Translations under genes and position numbers: made by a program | NCBI GenBank assembly: GCA_947382645.1 | Contig: CANDAE010000019.1 | Coordinates: forward strand, 4,029-68,028 | From: Suilimivivens sp009774465 | GTDB lineage: Bacteria; Bacillota; Clostridia; Lachnospirales; Lachnospiraceae | Reading direction: 5' to 3' | Length of the DNA: 64,000 bases | The notes under the pieces: generated by a model | The model's database searches: none | What the model saw: the letters and a program-made list of their open reading frames with translations, nothing else | What the model was told of the DNA's origin: nothing | Shown: positions 1 to 8,279 of the stretch, in pieces | Layout: every line of letters begins with the position of its first letter | Numbering within the stretch: the stretch's first letter is position 1

Positions 1-96
1 AAAAATAAATCCAATTAAAATTGAAATGAGCGAAGCCGATACTCTTTTTGTTCCTTCATTATTCAAGTCAAAAACTTTTCCAGGGTATTTAAACAT
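1..96 (-). CDS. ABC transporter permease, N-terminal fragment
   Basis: The first 32 codons of a minus-strand gene that runs off the left edge. The protein starts MFKYPGKVFDLNNEG and enters a hydrophobic stretch at about residue 20. The ATG lies 8 bp inside the end of the upstream ATPase gene and follows an AGGAG-type ribosome site, so the two are translationally coupled. Position directly after a BMP lipoprotein and a twin-domain ATPase makes the YufP/NupP-type nucleoside permease the natural reading. That call rests on context because too little sequence is visible. Confidence 0.7.
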   Translation of the reverse strand, partial: MFKYPGKVFDLNNEGTKRVSASLISILIGFIF

Positions 97-1642
97 GATC
101 TCCGCTCCTTTCTTCCGAAGTATTTCTTTTTGCACCGGCCATATAAAGCCCCAGTTCTTCCGGAGTAGTTTCTTTTGGGTTCAGTTCACCTACTATTTCC
201 CCTTCATACATAACAAGTATTCTGTCCGATAAATCCATCACCTCATCCAGTTCAAAAGAAACCAGTAAAACAGCTTTTTTATGATTTCTCTGGTTAATAA
301 TCTGGTTGTGTATGTACTCTATCGCCGCCACATCCAGTCCTCTTGTAGGGTGCACTGCTATCAGCAGGTCATCATCCTTATTTATTTCACGGGCAATAAT
401 TGCTTTCTGCTGATTTCCTCCCGACATACTTCTTGCCGGAGTTTCCGCGCCTTTTCCTGCCCTCACATCAAAGGCTTCAATTAATCCGTCGGCAAATTCC
501 CGCTCTCTTTTCCTGTTAATAAATCCTCTTTCATTAAATGGTTTTTTATAGTAATTGTGTAAAATGAGATTGTCTTCCAGCGGAAAATCCAGAACCAGTC
601 CATACTTATGCCTGTCCTCCGGAATACAACTCATTCCGGCAACGCCTCTTTCCCTTATGGAAACACTTGATATCTCTTTCTCATTCAGCCAGATTTTTCC
701 GCCTGTCAGCCTGTCAATCCCTGTCAGTCCATAAATCAGTTCGCTCTGTCCGTTTCCATCAATACCTGCAATACAGACCACTTCTCCCTGATGAATCTCC
801 ATACTGACATCTTTGACCGCATCTGCTTTATGATAGCGGCTTGCCACTGACATATTTTCAACTTTAAGAACTGTCTTTCCGGGCTTTAAATCCTTTTTAT
901 CCACATGAAACGAAACACTGCGTCCTACCATCATGGATGTCAGTTCTTCTTTTGTAGTCTCATTTACATTTACTGTTCCGATATATTTGCCTTTCCGCAG
1001 TACGGAACACCTGTCGGCTGCTTCCATAATTTCATTTAGTTTATGAGTGATAAATAAAATGCTTTTGCCTTCAGATGCCAGATTTTTCATGATTTTGATT
1101 AATTCAGAAATTTCCTGGGGCGTCAACACTGCTGTAGGTTCATCAAAGATTAATATTTCATTTTCCCGATACAGCATTTTAAGTATCTCCACACGCTGCT
1201 GCATTCCCACTGAAATATCCTCAACAGCGGCATCAGCATCCACTTTCAGTCCATACTTTAAAGATAATTCCATAACTTTTTTTCTTGCCTGTTTTTTCCG
1301 GAGAAAGCCAAGCTTATTGGGTTCTATTCCCAAAATAATATTTTCCAGCACCGTAAAGCACTCCACTAACTTAAAATGCTGGTGAACCATGCCGATTCCA
1401 AGCCGGTTTGCATCATTTGGATTATTAATATGCACACATTCACCGTCTTTTCTGATTTCTCCCTCTTCCGGCTGATACAAACCAAATAAAACACTCATCA
1501 GCGTGGATTTTCCTGCACCATTTTCCCCTAAAAGCGCATGAATTTCTCCCTTTTTCAGTTGTATCGTTATATGGTCATTGGCCTTAATTCCCGGAAAAGT
1601 TTTCGTAATGTCTATCATTTCTATTGCATATTCACCAGCCAT
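89..1642 (-). CDS. Nucleoside/simple-sugar ABC transporter, twin ATPase subunit (YufO/NupO-like)
   Basis: A cytoplasmic ATPase with two ABC domains that powers import by a BMP-type transporter. Domain 1 has a good Walker A (GENGAGKS, about residues 39-46), signature SVGMQQR and Walker B ILIFDEP. Domain 2 has the relaxed Walker A GIDGNGQSEL and signature SGGNQQK, as is usual in this family (RbsA/YufO type). I chose the ATG at 1642, which has AGGG 8 bases upstream. A GTG at 1672 would add ten residues but has no ribosome site and sits almost on the previous stop. It lies between the BMP lipoprotein and the permease and should act with both. Substrate is not readable from the ATPase; the downstream phosphorylase suggests nucleosides. 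Confidence 0.93.
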   Translation of the reverse strand: MAGEYAIEMIDITKTFPGIKANDHITIQLKKGEIHALLGENGAGKSTLMSVLFGLYQPEEGEIRKDGECVHINNPNDANRLGIGMVHQHFKLVECFTVLENIILGIEPNKLGFLRKKQARKKVMELSLKYGLKVDADAAVEDISVGMQQRVEILKMLYRENEILIFDEPTAVLTPQEISELIKIMKNLASEGKSILFITHKLNEIMEAADRCSVLRKGKYIGTVNVNETTKEELTSMMVGRSVSFHVDKKDLKPGKTVLKVENMSVASRYHKADAVKDVSMEIHQGEVVCIAGIDGNGQSELIYGLTGIDRLTGGKIWLNEKEISSVSIRERGVAGMSCIPEDRHKYGLVLDFPLEDNLILHNYYKKPFNERGFINRKREREFADGLIEAFDVRAGKGAETPARSMSGGNQQKAIIAREINKDDDLLIAVHPTRGLDVAAIEYIHNQIINQRNHKKAVLLVSFELDEVMDLSDRILVMYEGEIVGELNPKETTPEELGLYMAGAKRNTSEERSGDHV

Positions 1643-1682
1643 CTTCAAGTCCCTGCCCTTTACATTTTTCACAAATATCTGT

Positions 1683-2828
1683 TTATTCTACAAATTCAAC
1701 CGTAACATTGCTGAAAGTCTCTGTTTTTCCAAGAAATCCTTCAAAGTCATAGCTCACCTTATAAGTGCCGTCAATAATCCCCTTAGTCAGCGCATCGTAA
1801 TCCTCTTGCGTAAACTTTTCAAATCTGGATGCTTCCATAGGAAGTCCTGTTGCATTTTCCTCAATGCCCAGCCAGGTATCACCCTGTACCTCTTCCCATT
1901 TATTTTCAAAATACTTTGTCAGTGCAAGATTAACGGATGCTTCCAATCCCTTTAAGGAAGAGGTGATAACTGTTTCAGAATCTTTCGACTGATCAACGTC
2001 TCCACCTATGGTATATCCATTGTTTGCTGCAGCTGCTGCAAATACACTGGTACACATAGTGCCGCCATATGGCATAACTAATTCCGTTCCCTGAGCAAAC
2101 CATCCGTTCACCATAGTCTGCAGGGAATCAGATGCGGAATATGCTTCTCCATACAAATAGCTGTATTTGATGCTTACATTAACTCCCATTTCGGCTGCGG
2201 CTGCATTTGCCCCCTGTACAAAACCATAACCGCATCTGTTTACCGCAGGGTTTCCACCGCCGCCTCCGCCGCAGAATCCAAGCTTTGTGAGTCCATCCTT
2301 TACTACCGAATAACCGGCCATGAACCCTGACTGTTCCTCATGATAGTAAATTCCTGCCACATTTTCCAGCCCCACATCCCATCCGTCAATAAAAACAAAT
2401 TTCACTTCCGGATGTTCCGTTGCAGCCTGATATAACGCTTCATACTGCATATAGCCCGGCGTTACTATAATTTCTGCCCCATTATCAATTGCTGCAATCA
2501 TAGCATCATATCTGTCACTGTCAGTTGCTTCCTTTCCATTTGCCGGCTGATAATATTTGTAAGAATATCCCTTTTCACTTGCAAAGCATTTTACACCATT
2601 CCATGTGCCTTCATTAAAATTGCCATCTTTTAACTGTGCCACATCAGTTACCATTGCAACTACATATTTGCCATCTTCTGATTCCATTGTGTCGCTGATA
2701 TCATCAGCTGTTATTTCCCCTTCCGGCTTTTGGTCCGAAACGTCTTCCTTTTTACTGCCGCAGGCGGTAACGCCTGCCACAAGCATAACTGTCAATAAAA
2801 CTGCCAAAACACCTTTTCTTTTTTTCAT
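1683..2828 (-). CDS. BMP family substrate-binding lipoprotein (nucleoside uptake)
   Basis: A 381-residue extracellular binding protein of the basic membrane protein (BMP/PnrA/BmpA) family, which binds nucleosides or related sugars for an ABC importer. A lysine-rich start, hydrophobic core and lipobox ending VTAC (Cys about 23) indicate a lipid anchor. The motifs VAMVTD, DGNFNEGTW and FVFIDGW at the expected places are typical of the family. A GGAGGG ribosome site precedes the ATG. It is followed at 40 bp by the ATPase and preceded by the isomerase gene, all on the same strand. The ligand could also be a modified nucleoside such as 5'-deoxyadenosine. Confidence 0.92.
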   Translation of the reverse strand: MKKRKGVLAVLLTVMLVAGVTACGSKKEDVSDQKPEGEITADDISDTMESEDGKYVVAMVTDVAQLKDGNFNEGTWNGVKCFASEKGYSYKYYQPANGKEATDSDRYDAMIAAIDNGAEIIVTPGYMQYEALYQAATEHPEVKFVFIDGWDVGLENVAGIYYHEEQSGFMAGYSVVKDGLTKLGFCGGGGGGNPAVNRCGYGFVQGANAAAAEMGVNVSIKYSYLYGEAYSASDSLQTMVNGWFAQGTELVMPYGGTMCTSVFAAAAANNGYTIGGDVDQSKDSETVITSSLKGLEASVNLALTKYFENKWEEVQGDTWLGIEENATGLPMEASRFEKFTQEDYDALTKGIIDGTYKVSYDFEGFLGKTETFSNVTVEFVE

Positions 2829-2856
2829 TTTATTTCCCTCCTTTGACTTCCCCTTC

Positions 2857-3927
2857 TTAAATTAACGCCTGATTCGTTATCGGTCCGGCTTCATAATATG
2901 CGTACAGGTTTGTAGGAACAAAAATTCCTCTGTCGGTGACTACTCCATCACACAGCTTGGGCGGTGTAATGTCAAATGCAGGATAAAATCCCTTTACCCC
3001 TTCCATTGTTAATTTCGTTCCCATAGATTCCAACACCAACTGGGGATCTCTCTGCTCAATGGTAACTGAATCAATATTGGGATGGGACAAATTTGGCGTT
3101 CCTGTAACATAATATGGTATGCCCCAATATTGACAGCCTAATGCAATTTGAAATGTTCCGATTTTATTCACTACATATCCATCCATTGTTATCACATCGG
3201 CCGCAGAGGTAAACACGTCTACTTTTTTGGCATTTAATACATAAGCCGGCATATTGTCCGTAATAACAGTTACATCAAATCCCATGTCACAGCCTACGCT
3301 GGCAGTCAGCCTTGCTCCCTGGTAATACGGTCTTGTCTCCGCGCAGATCATTTTAATTTCTTTTCCCTGCCGGCGGCATGCAGTCAGCATTGTTCCTATA
3401 ATTGTCTCTCCAAAGCATTGCGTCATTACAGTACCGCCATCAGGTATTTTTTCTGCCAGATAGCGCCCTGTCGGCATATATTTCTTATAGGTATCATTAA
3501 TGTAATTAAATGCATATTCCTGCAATGCATCTACAAGCTGTTGTCCTGCCTTGTCTTCCTGCAAGCATTTTTCAGCCACTTCCATAGCGCCGCCTGTCAC
3601 AAGCTGCATTTTTTCAGAGGTTGTGGGCCTGGCATGTGACAGTGCATACTCTGCCTTTTTCAGATATTCCCTGATCTCATCAATGCTCTTTTGCCTGACT
3701 TCATAGGCTGCCAGCGCCATTCCCATTGCTGCCGCTGTATAAGGCCCCGCACTTTGCGTCACCATATCTGCAATTGCCTGTGCAACTTCCGTGTAAGAGC
3801 GACATACTACAAATTCTGTTTTCACCGGATAAATTCTCCGATCCAGAATTCTTACGCAGCCTTCCTCATACCATGCAACATTTTCATATTGAAGCAAAAA
3901 CCCCATTCCTTCATCTGCTCTTTTCAT
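2857..3927 (-). CDS. MtnA-like aldose-1-phosphate isomerase (eIF2B-alpha fold)
   Basis: A 356-residue member of the MtnA/eIF-2B family, which converts 5-substituted or plain ribose-1-phosphates to the matching ribulose-1-phosphates. The C-terminal half carries the hallmarks: VMTQCFGE, where the Cys fits the MtnA catalytic position, and SAADVITMDGYVVNKIGTF, which matches the family's GADR-NGDVxNKIGT motif with its catalytic Asp. It sits between a class II aldolase and the BMP lipoprotein, with a nucleoside phosphorylase two genes upstream. That order suggests it acts on the ribose-1-phosphate or 5-deoxyribose-1-phosphate released by the phosphorylase, rather than in methionine salvage, since no MtnK, MtnW or MtnX is visible. 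Substrate is inferred. Confidence 0.82.
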   Translation of the reverse strand: MKRADEGMGFLLQYENVAWYEEGCVRILDRRIYPVKTEFVVCRSYTEVAQAIADMVTQSAGPYTAAAMGMALAAYEVRQKSIDEIREYLKKAEYALSHARPTTSEKMQLVTGGAMEVAEKCLQEDKAGQQLVDALQEYAFNYINDTYKKYMPTGRYLAEKIPDGGTVMTQCFGETIIGTMLTACRRQGKEIKMICAETRPYYQGARLTASVGCDMGFDVTVITDNMPAYVLNAKKVDVFTSAADVITMDGYVVNKIGTFQIALGCQYWGIPYYVTGTPNLSHPNIDSVTIEQRDPQLVLESMGTKLTMEGVKGFYPAFDITPPKLCDGVVTDRGIFVPTNLYAYYEAGPITNQALI

Positions 3928-3944
3928 TTGATTCCCCCGTTTTT

Positions 3945-4574
3945 CTATTTCATCCTTTGGCGAAAAATTTCCAACTGTTCTTCTGGAATCTCTCCCACTG
4001 TTCCCACCGTACTTGCAAGGTAATAGATACGTGCGGCATCTTCTATGTAAACTGCTGTCATATATGCACTTTCAATCTCTTCACCAATTGCAACTGCTCC
4101 ATGATTTTTCAAGAGGCACCCTTTTCTGCCTTCTAATGCCTTAACAGCTTCTATCCCTACTTTCTCGTCGCCTGGAAGGGCAAACCCTGCCACCTGAACC
4201 GTATCTCCAATAGAAGGCAGCATTTCCACTAAAATCATGGGGATCGGCACATTGGCAACTGCAAATGCTGTGGCATAAGGAGAATGGGTATGAACCACTG
4301 CCTTTATCTCTTTACGCTCTTTATAAATATTGGTATGCAGTTTCCATTCGGAAGATGGCTGATGCTTTCCCTCCAGCACAGTACCATCCATTGTAATGGT
4401 AACCATATCTTCACAGGTCATATTTTCATAGGGAATGCTGCTGGGCGTAATATAAATACACTCCTTTTCATCATCATAGATACTGAGATTGCCGCTGGTG
4501 CCTGCAAACAGCTTGTTCTCATAAGCTTTCTTTGTATATTCGAGCAGTATTTCCCTGTAGTTTTGTTTATTCAT
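3945..4574 (-). CDS. Class II aldolase (L-fuculose-1-phosphate aldolase-like)
   Basis: A 209-residue zinc-dependent aldolase of the FucA/AraD/MtnB superfamily. The protein shows FAGTSGNLS near residue 25, a candidate catalytic Glu in PSSEWKLH, the metal-binding HTHS at about 94 and a further His in KNHGAV at about 155. Family members cleave ketose-1-phosphates to DHAP plus an aldehyde. It lies directly between the nucleoside phosphorylase and the MtnA-like isomerase, so a ribulose-1-phosphate or 5-deoxyribulose-1-phosphate substrate is the best guess. This matches the reported DHAP shunt (5-deoxyribose salvage). Plain fuculose-phosphate aldolase activity cannot be excluded, but no fucose genes adjoin it. 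Confidence 0.88.
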   Translation of the reverse strand: MNKQNYREILLEYTKKAYENKLFAGTSGNLSIYDDEKECIYITPSSIPYENMTCEDMVTITMDGTVLEGKHQPSSEWKLHTNIYKERKEIKAVVHTHSPYATAFAVANVPIPMILVEMLPSIGDTVQVAGFALPGDEKVGIEAVKALEGRKGCLLKNHGAVAIGEEIESAYMTAVYIEDAARIYYLASTVGTVGEIPEEQLEIFRQRMK

Positions 4575-4598
4575 TCTTTTTCCAACCTTTCACACTCA

Positions 4599-5450
4599 TT
4601 ACTTCATAATATCGGGACAAAGATATTTTTTCCCCTGTTTTCTTTTTTCTTTATCCCATCTTGTAAGAATATGGATGGCTTCCGCACCTACCAGGCAGGC
4701 TCTTGCCTCGCCTCCATCTTCATATGCCTCCCCTGTTTCTCTCTGTACAATAACTGACGCACACATACCTGCCCGAAGGCCAAACAAACGGGACAATGTA
4801 AATAACGCTGCGCCCTCCATATCATAATTTAAAACATTGGCAGACTGCAGATCTTTATAAAGGGCATCCGCATCCTGCCTCTTATAACCGCCAAAGCTGG
4901 CTCTTGACTGTCCGGCATAGAAGGATGCTGTGGTGCAGCCCACTCCCACATGATACGTAAAGCCAAGATTTTCACATGCCTGAATCAATGCCATAACCAC
5001 CTCCGGAGATGCTGCCGAAGGATATTCCTCCATCACATACTGGCGGCTTGTTCCGTCAAGTCTTACATTGCAGTCATTAATGATAATATCGCCTATTTGA
5101 ATCCCTTTTTGTATTGCCCCTGTGGTTCCAACTCTTATAAAGGTATTAACCCCTGCCGCTGCCATTGTTGTAAGGGGAAGCTCCAAATTGGGCCCGCCCA
5201 TTCCTGTAGACATGGCTGTAAGCGGTGTTCCTTTATATGCTCCGGTGCAGGCCCTGTAGCCTCTGTTTAAATCGTATTCTTTTGTGGTTCCTTCATCCCA
5301 CTGCCCTGCCATTAAACTGATCCTGCGGGGATTGCCCGGAAGCAGTGCATATTCTCCCATATCCGGCACTGTAAATCCTTCTGTAGCTATACCGCCTGTT
5401 TCCGCATCACTAAGCCCCTGGCGCGCTTTCTCGATATCTTTCATTTGCAA
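4599..5450 (-). CDS. Nucleoside phosphorylase (NP-I family, uridine phosphorylase-like)
   Basis: A 283-residue cytoplasmic phosphorylase that cleaves a nucleoside with phosphate to a base and a pentose-1-phosphate. Motifs in order: LLPGNPRRI (phosphate loop), MSTGMGGPNLE, RVGTTGAIQ and DMEGAALFTL (the ribose-contacting Met-Glu). These match the uridine/purine NP-I family. It is the first gene of the operon and its promoter region holds the CCACAAAA sites shared with the DeoR gene. The following isomerase and aldolase could carry its sugar phosphate into DHAP. Base preference is not predictable; 5'-deoxyadenosine or methylthioadenosine are alternatives. Confidence 0.9.
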   Translation of the reverse strand: MQMKDIEKARQGLSDAETGGIATEGFTVPDMGEYALLPGNPRRISLMAGQWDEGTTKEYDLNRGYRACTGAYKGTPLTAMSTGMGGPNLELPLTTMAAAGVNTFIRVGTTGAIQKGIQIGDIIINDCNVRLDGTSRQYVMEEYPSAASPEVVMALIQACENLGFTYHVGVGCTTASFYAGQSRASFGGYKRQDADALYKDLQSANVLNYDMEGAALFTLSRLFGLRAGMCASVIVQRETGEAYEDGGEARACLVGAEAIHILTRWDKEKRKQGKKYLCPDIMK

Positions 5451-5497
5451 ATACCTCCTGTTCTGCCTTCTGTACTTGATATTACTGCTTGTTTTTG

Positions 5498-5527
5498 ATT
5501 ATATCATCAATACACATCTTTAGTCAA
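5498..5527 (-). promoter_or_regulatory. Promoter of the nucleoside operon
   Basis: Read on the minus strand: -35 TTGACT (5522-5527), an 18-bp spacer, and a perfect -10 TATAAT (5498-5503). It points into the phosphorylase gene that starts at 5450. A CCACAAAA-type site lies immediately upstream of the -35. Confidence 0.75.
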
Positions 5528-5531
5528 TTAT

Positions 5532-5660
5532 TTTTGTGGTTTTATGTTGTTTTACTTCAATATTTTAAACACTTTTGTGGTTTTATAGGCATTTTTAATT
5601 ATATATTCTCTGATTTCATTGATTATTACGTAAAAAGATGGTATAATAATCCACAAAAGT
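5532..5660. promoter_or_regulatory. Three operator-like CCACAAAA sites between the divergent genes
   Basis: TTTTGTGGTTTTAT occurs twice as an exact 14-bp direct repeat (5532-5545 and 5573-5586), 41 bp apart, about four helical turns. A third copy in the opposite orientation, CCACAAAAGT (5651-5660), is the exact reverse complement of 5571-5580 and lies just after the -10 of the DeoR gene. The placement suits a repressor that binds both promoters and loops DNA. Which protein binds is inferred from the adjoining DeoR gene. Confidence 0.65.
5619..5647 (+). promoter_or_regulatory. Promoter of the DeoR-family regulator
   Basis: -35 TTGATT (5619-5624), 17-bp spacer, -10 TATAAT (5642-5647). An inverted CCACAAAAGT site starts four bases after the -10, over the expected start of transcription, which suggests autoregulation. 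Confidence 0.75.
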
Positions 5661-5690
5661 ATCTACTATATACATACAGGAGGCAGGGAT

Positions 5691-6548
5691 TTGTTACCAA
5701 TAGAGCGCAAAGATATAATCAGAGACATGGTATATGAAAAGAAAACAGTAAGTGTTTTAGAGTTATCGGAATACTTCGGCGTCAGTCCGGAGACCATCCG
5801 CAGAGACATTAATGCACTGGACAGTGAGGGAATATTAACCAAAACCTATGGCGGAGCAAAATTCAAAACACAAGTAAGCAAGAAAATCCCTACGAAATCT
5901 CTGCTTCATATTATGCCTCAAAGAAAAAATGCAATGGCATACGAAGCCTCAAAATACATACAGCAAAATGACTGTATCTTTATGGGATACTCCACCACTG
6001 TATTGGCATTATGCTCTCATATTCCGGATATGCCTCTTACTGTTGTCACCAATTCTCTGCCTGTAATACAGTTTTTTGCAGATTATAAATCCGTTCGTTT
6101 AGAGAATATCGGCGGAACCTACATCAGCAGTTATGATGCATTCAGCAGCTTTCACGCCATAGAATCACTTGACCGTTACAGCTTCGACAAAGCTTTTTTG
6201 TCTTGTCAGGCAGTTGATTTCGGAAGAGGAATGTGCGACCAGAACGATATGATCTGCGGTTTGCAGCAGAAAGTGTTAGAAGTGTCCAATCAGGTATATC
6301 TGATTGCCGATAACAGTAAAATTAACCAGCGTGCATTTTTATCCTATGGGGACTTGTCCAGAATCAGTGAATTAATAACAGATGCTGTCCCCCCTGTTGA
6401 TGTACAGCAGCAACTGCTTTCTTTAAAAATTCCTTACACTGTAGCAAATATTCCTTCTCAGGAAGCTGCAGAAATGAAATATGAAGAAAAATCTCAGGAA
6501 ACTGTTCCGGAAGAGGCGCCTTCAATTGAGCAGGAGACTGACCATTAG
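5691..6548 (+). CDS. DeoR-family transcriptional regulator
   Basis: A 285-residue DNA-binding regulator. The N-terminus (MLPIERKDIIRDMVYE) leads into a DeoR helix-turn-helix: VSVLELSEYFGVSPETIRRDI, then the typical ILTKTYGGA wing. The C-terminal DeoRC sensor domain has the D-NSK motif in YLIADNSKI and would bind a phosphorylated sugar, usually causing release from DNA. The start is a TTG at 5691 with a strong AGGAGGCAG site 5 bases before; no in-frame ATG fits. It is divergent from the nucleoside operon and shares repeated operator-like sites with it, so it is the likely repressor, with a pentose phosphate as effector. The acidic last 25 residues are poorly conserved in the family. Confidence 0.92.
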   Translation: MLPIERKDIIRDMVYEKKTVSVLELSEYFGVSPETIRRDINALDSEGILTKTYGGAKFKTQVSKKIPTKSLLHIMPQRKNAMAYEASKYIQQNDCIFMGYSTTVLALCSHIPDMPLTVVTNSLPVIQFFADYKSVRLENIGGTYISSYDAFSSFHAIESLDRYSFDKAFLSCQAVDFGRGMCDQNDMICGLQQKVLEVSNQVYLIADNSKINQRAFLSYGDLSRISELITDAVPPVDVQQQLLSLKIPYTVANIPSQEAAEMKYEEKSQETVPEEAPSIEQETDH

Positions 6549-6570
6549 TCGACCAGCCTCCTGCCTGATT

Positions 6571-6608
6571 AACATAAGGATGGCTTGCAAAACGTGGCAT
6601 CCGTTGTT
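6571..6608 (+). repeat. Short palindromic extragenic repeat, copy A
   Basis: A 38-bp imperfect palindrome reading AACATAAGGATGGC... to ...GGCATCCGTTGTT. Two close relatives in the opposite orientation lie on the other side of pepD (8137-8174 and 8176-8212). Arms and middle differ by a few substitutions while the ends are nearly constant. Confidence 0.8.
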
Positions 6609-6621
6609 TTATATCTGTTCA

Positions 6622-8121
6622 TCATAATTCTTCTAAAAGTTGAATCAGATAATTCCATACCCTTCCTGCAGACGATATACTGAGTTCTTCCCTGGTTGTA
6701 TGGATATTTTTCATGTCCGGCCCTATGGATACACAGTCAAGGCCAGGAATCTTGTCTGCCAGCAGTCCGCATTCCACGCCTGCATGAATGGCTCTGATTT
6801 CAGGTTCTTTCCGGTAAAGATTTTTATACACCTCTACCATTTTACTTCTAAGCGGGGAGTCCTTCCGATATGCCCATCCCGGATAAACACCGGTCACTTC
6901 CATATCGGCTCCTGACAGATACGCCAGACTTTCAAGTCTGCTAATCAAAGCCATCTTAGCACTCTCTAAGGCACTTCTCACTGATATGCCAATGTTTACT
7001 TTTTTTCCTTCCATAAAAATCTGCCCGGGATTTAAAGAGGTCTCCACCATCCCCGGCATAGCCCTGCTCATTGCCTGTACTCCATAGGGAAGCGAATTAA
7101 TAAGGCTGATCAGTATTCTGCTTTCTTCCCTGTCAATCACCTCTTCATCTTCTGTCTGGCAGGCACTCACCTCAATTCTTACGCCACTGTCTTTATCTGC
7201 CAGCTCTGTTTTCAGTTCCTGATCCAGTTTTTCACAAACAATTTTTAATAAGAGGAGGCATTCCTTCTCCATGTCCTCCCCACGTACTGCCTGCAGTAAT
7301 CCGTCTTCCTTTTCGTACTTTGTAATCAGGATTTTTGCCTTTGCCTGGACAGGTATTGCATTATCAGCAACGCCGCCCTTTAAATCCACAATATAAAGCT
7401 CCATCTTTTCCAGCAGTTTACTAAGGGTTCTGCCTAAAAGACAAATAGCATTTCCTCGTTCTCTGTGAATTTCTTCACCGGAATGGCCGCCCTGCAGTCC
7501 ACATACACTAACTTCACAGCTTACACCCCGCTGTATGGAAATTTCAGAATCAAAGTGCAGATCCACCCTGGCTCCTCCGGCACAGCTTGACAGAAAAATC
7601 CCTTCCTCCTCAGAATCCAGGTTTACAAGCTGTTTTGCTTTTAAAGGGGTTACATCCAATGCCCTTGCTCCGTTCATTCCCACTTCTTCATCTACAGTAA
7701 TCACCAACTCAATTCTTGGATGTTTGTATCCGGTTCCATCCAATAATGCCAGCCCGTAGGCAACTGCAATTCCATCATCGCCGCCAAGACTGGTTCCATC
7801 CGCCATCAGCCTGTCCCCATCTGTTACCAGCTTAAGTCCGTCTTTTTCCATATCAACAGGTGCATCCGGTTCCTTTACCGCCACCATATCCATATGTCCC
7901 TGGAGCATCACCGGTTCATGATCCTCATAACCGGCAGATGCCTCCTTTATAATAATCACATTTCCAGCTTCGTCCTGATAATGCTCCAGTTTTCTTTCAC
8001 GTGCAAACTCTGCCAGATAATTGCTGATTCCTTCTGTGTTCCCTGAACCGTGTGGGATCTTACATATTTCTTCAAAGAAATAAAAAACATTTTTTGGTTC
8101 TAAATGTTCCAGTGCTCTCAT
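6622..8121 (-). CDS. pepD: Aminoacyl-histidine dipeptidase (peptidase D, M20C)
   Basis: A 499-residue cytoplasmic zinc dipeptidase of the M20 family; family members hydrolyse Xaa-His and other dipeptides. Metal-binding motifs are all present: QGHMDMV (about residue 75), SLGGDDGIAVAYGLAL (about 112) and DEEVGMNGA (about 144). The length matches PepD (about 485). An AGGGAGCG site precedes the ATG. The gene stands alone, flanked on both sides by copies of the same small palindromic repeat, with the rplT terminator upstream. Confidence 0.93.
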   Translation of the reverse strand: MRALEHLEPKNVFYFFEEICKIPHGSGNTEGISNYLAEFARERKLEHYQDEAGNVIIIKEASAGYEDHEPVMLQGHMDMVAVKEPDAPVDMEKDGLKLVTDGDRLMADGTSLGGDDGIAVAYGLALLDGTGYKHPRIELVITVDEEVGMNGARALDVTPLKAKQLVNLDSEEEGIFLSSCAGGARVDLHFDSEISIQRGVSCEVSVCGLQGGHSGEEIHRERGNAICLLGRTLSKLLEKMELYIVDLKGGVADNAIPVQAKAKILITKYEKEDGLLQAVRGEDMEKECLLLLKIVCEKLDQELKTELADKDSGVRIEVSACQTEDEEVIDREESRILISLINSLPYGVQAMSRAMPGMVETSLNPGQIFMEGKKVNIGISVRSALESAKMALISRLESLAYLSGADMEVTGVYPGWAYRKDSPLRSKMVEVYKNLYRKEPEIRAIHAGVECGLLADKIPGLDCVSIGPDMKNIHTTREELSISSAGRVWNYLIQLLEEL

Positions 8122-8136
8122 ATCGCTCCCTTCCTA

Positions 8137-8174
8137 AACAACGGATGCCATGTTTTACATACCATCCTTATGTT
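8137..8174 (-). repeat. Short palindromic extragenic repeat, copy B
   Basis: Inverted relative to copy A at 6571-6608. The reverse complement keeps AACATAAGGATGG and GGCATCCGTTGTT at its ends, with about four internal changes. Head to tail with copy C, one base apart. Confidence 0.8.
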
Positions 8175-8175
8175 C

Positions 8176-8212
8176 AACAACGGATGCCTGCCTCGCAAGC
8201 CATCCTTATGTT
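8176..8212 (-). repeat. Short palindromic extragenic repeat, copy C
   Basis: 37 bp. The reverse complement shares AACATAAGGATGGCTTGC exactly with copy A, and then GGCATCCGTTGTT. Lies between pepD and the terminator of the rplT operon. Confidence 0.8.
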
Positions 8213-8258
8213 TAAAAAGACCTTACTTCCGCCTGTTTGCGGGAATAAGATCTTTTGT
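8213..8258 (-). terminator. Terminator of the infC-rpmI-rplT operon
   Basis: A long hairpin (arms about 8215-8232 and 8239-8256, loop TGTTTG) with one or two mismatches. On the minus strand it is followed by a run of T (8213-8218). It lies 20 bp after the rplT stop. Confidence 0.75.
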
Positions 8259-8279
8259 CTGCTTTTCTATCAATTATAA

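Noticed and set aside
1642..1672. GTG start for the ATPase gene
   Set aside because: No ribosome site; the ATG at 1642 has one and fits the family N-terminus.
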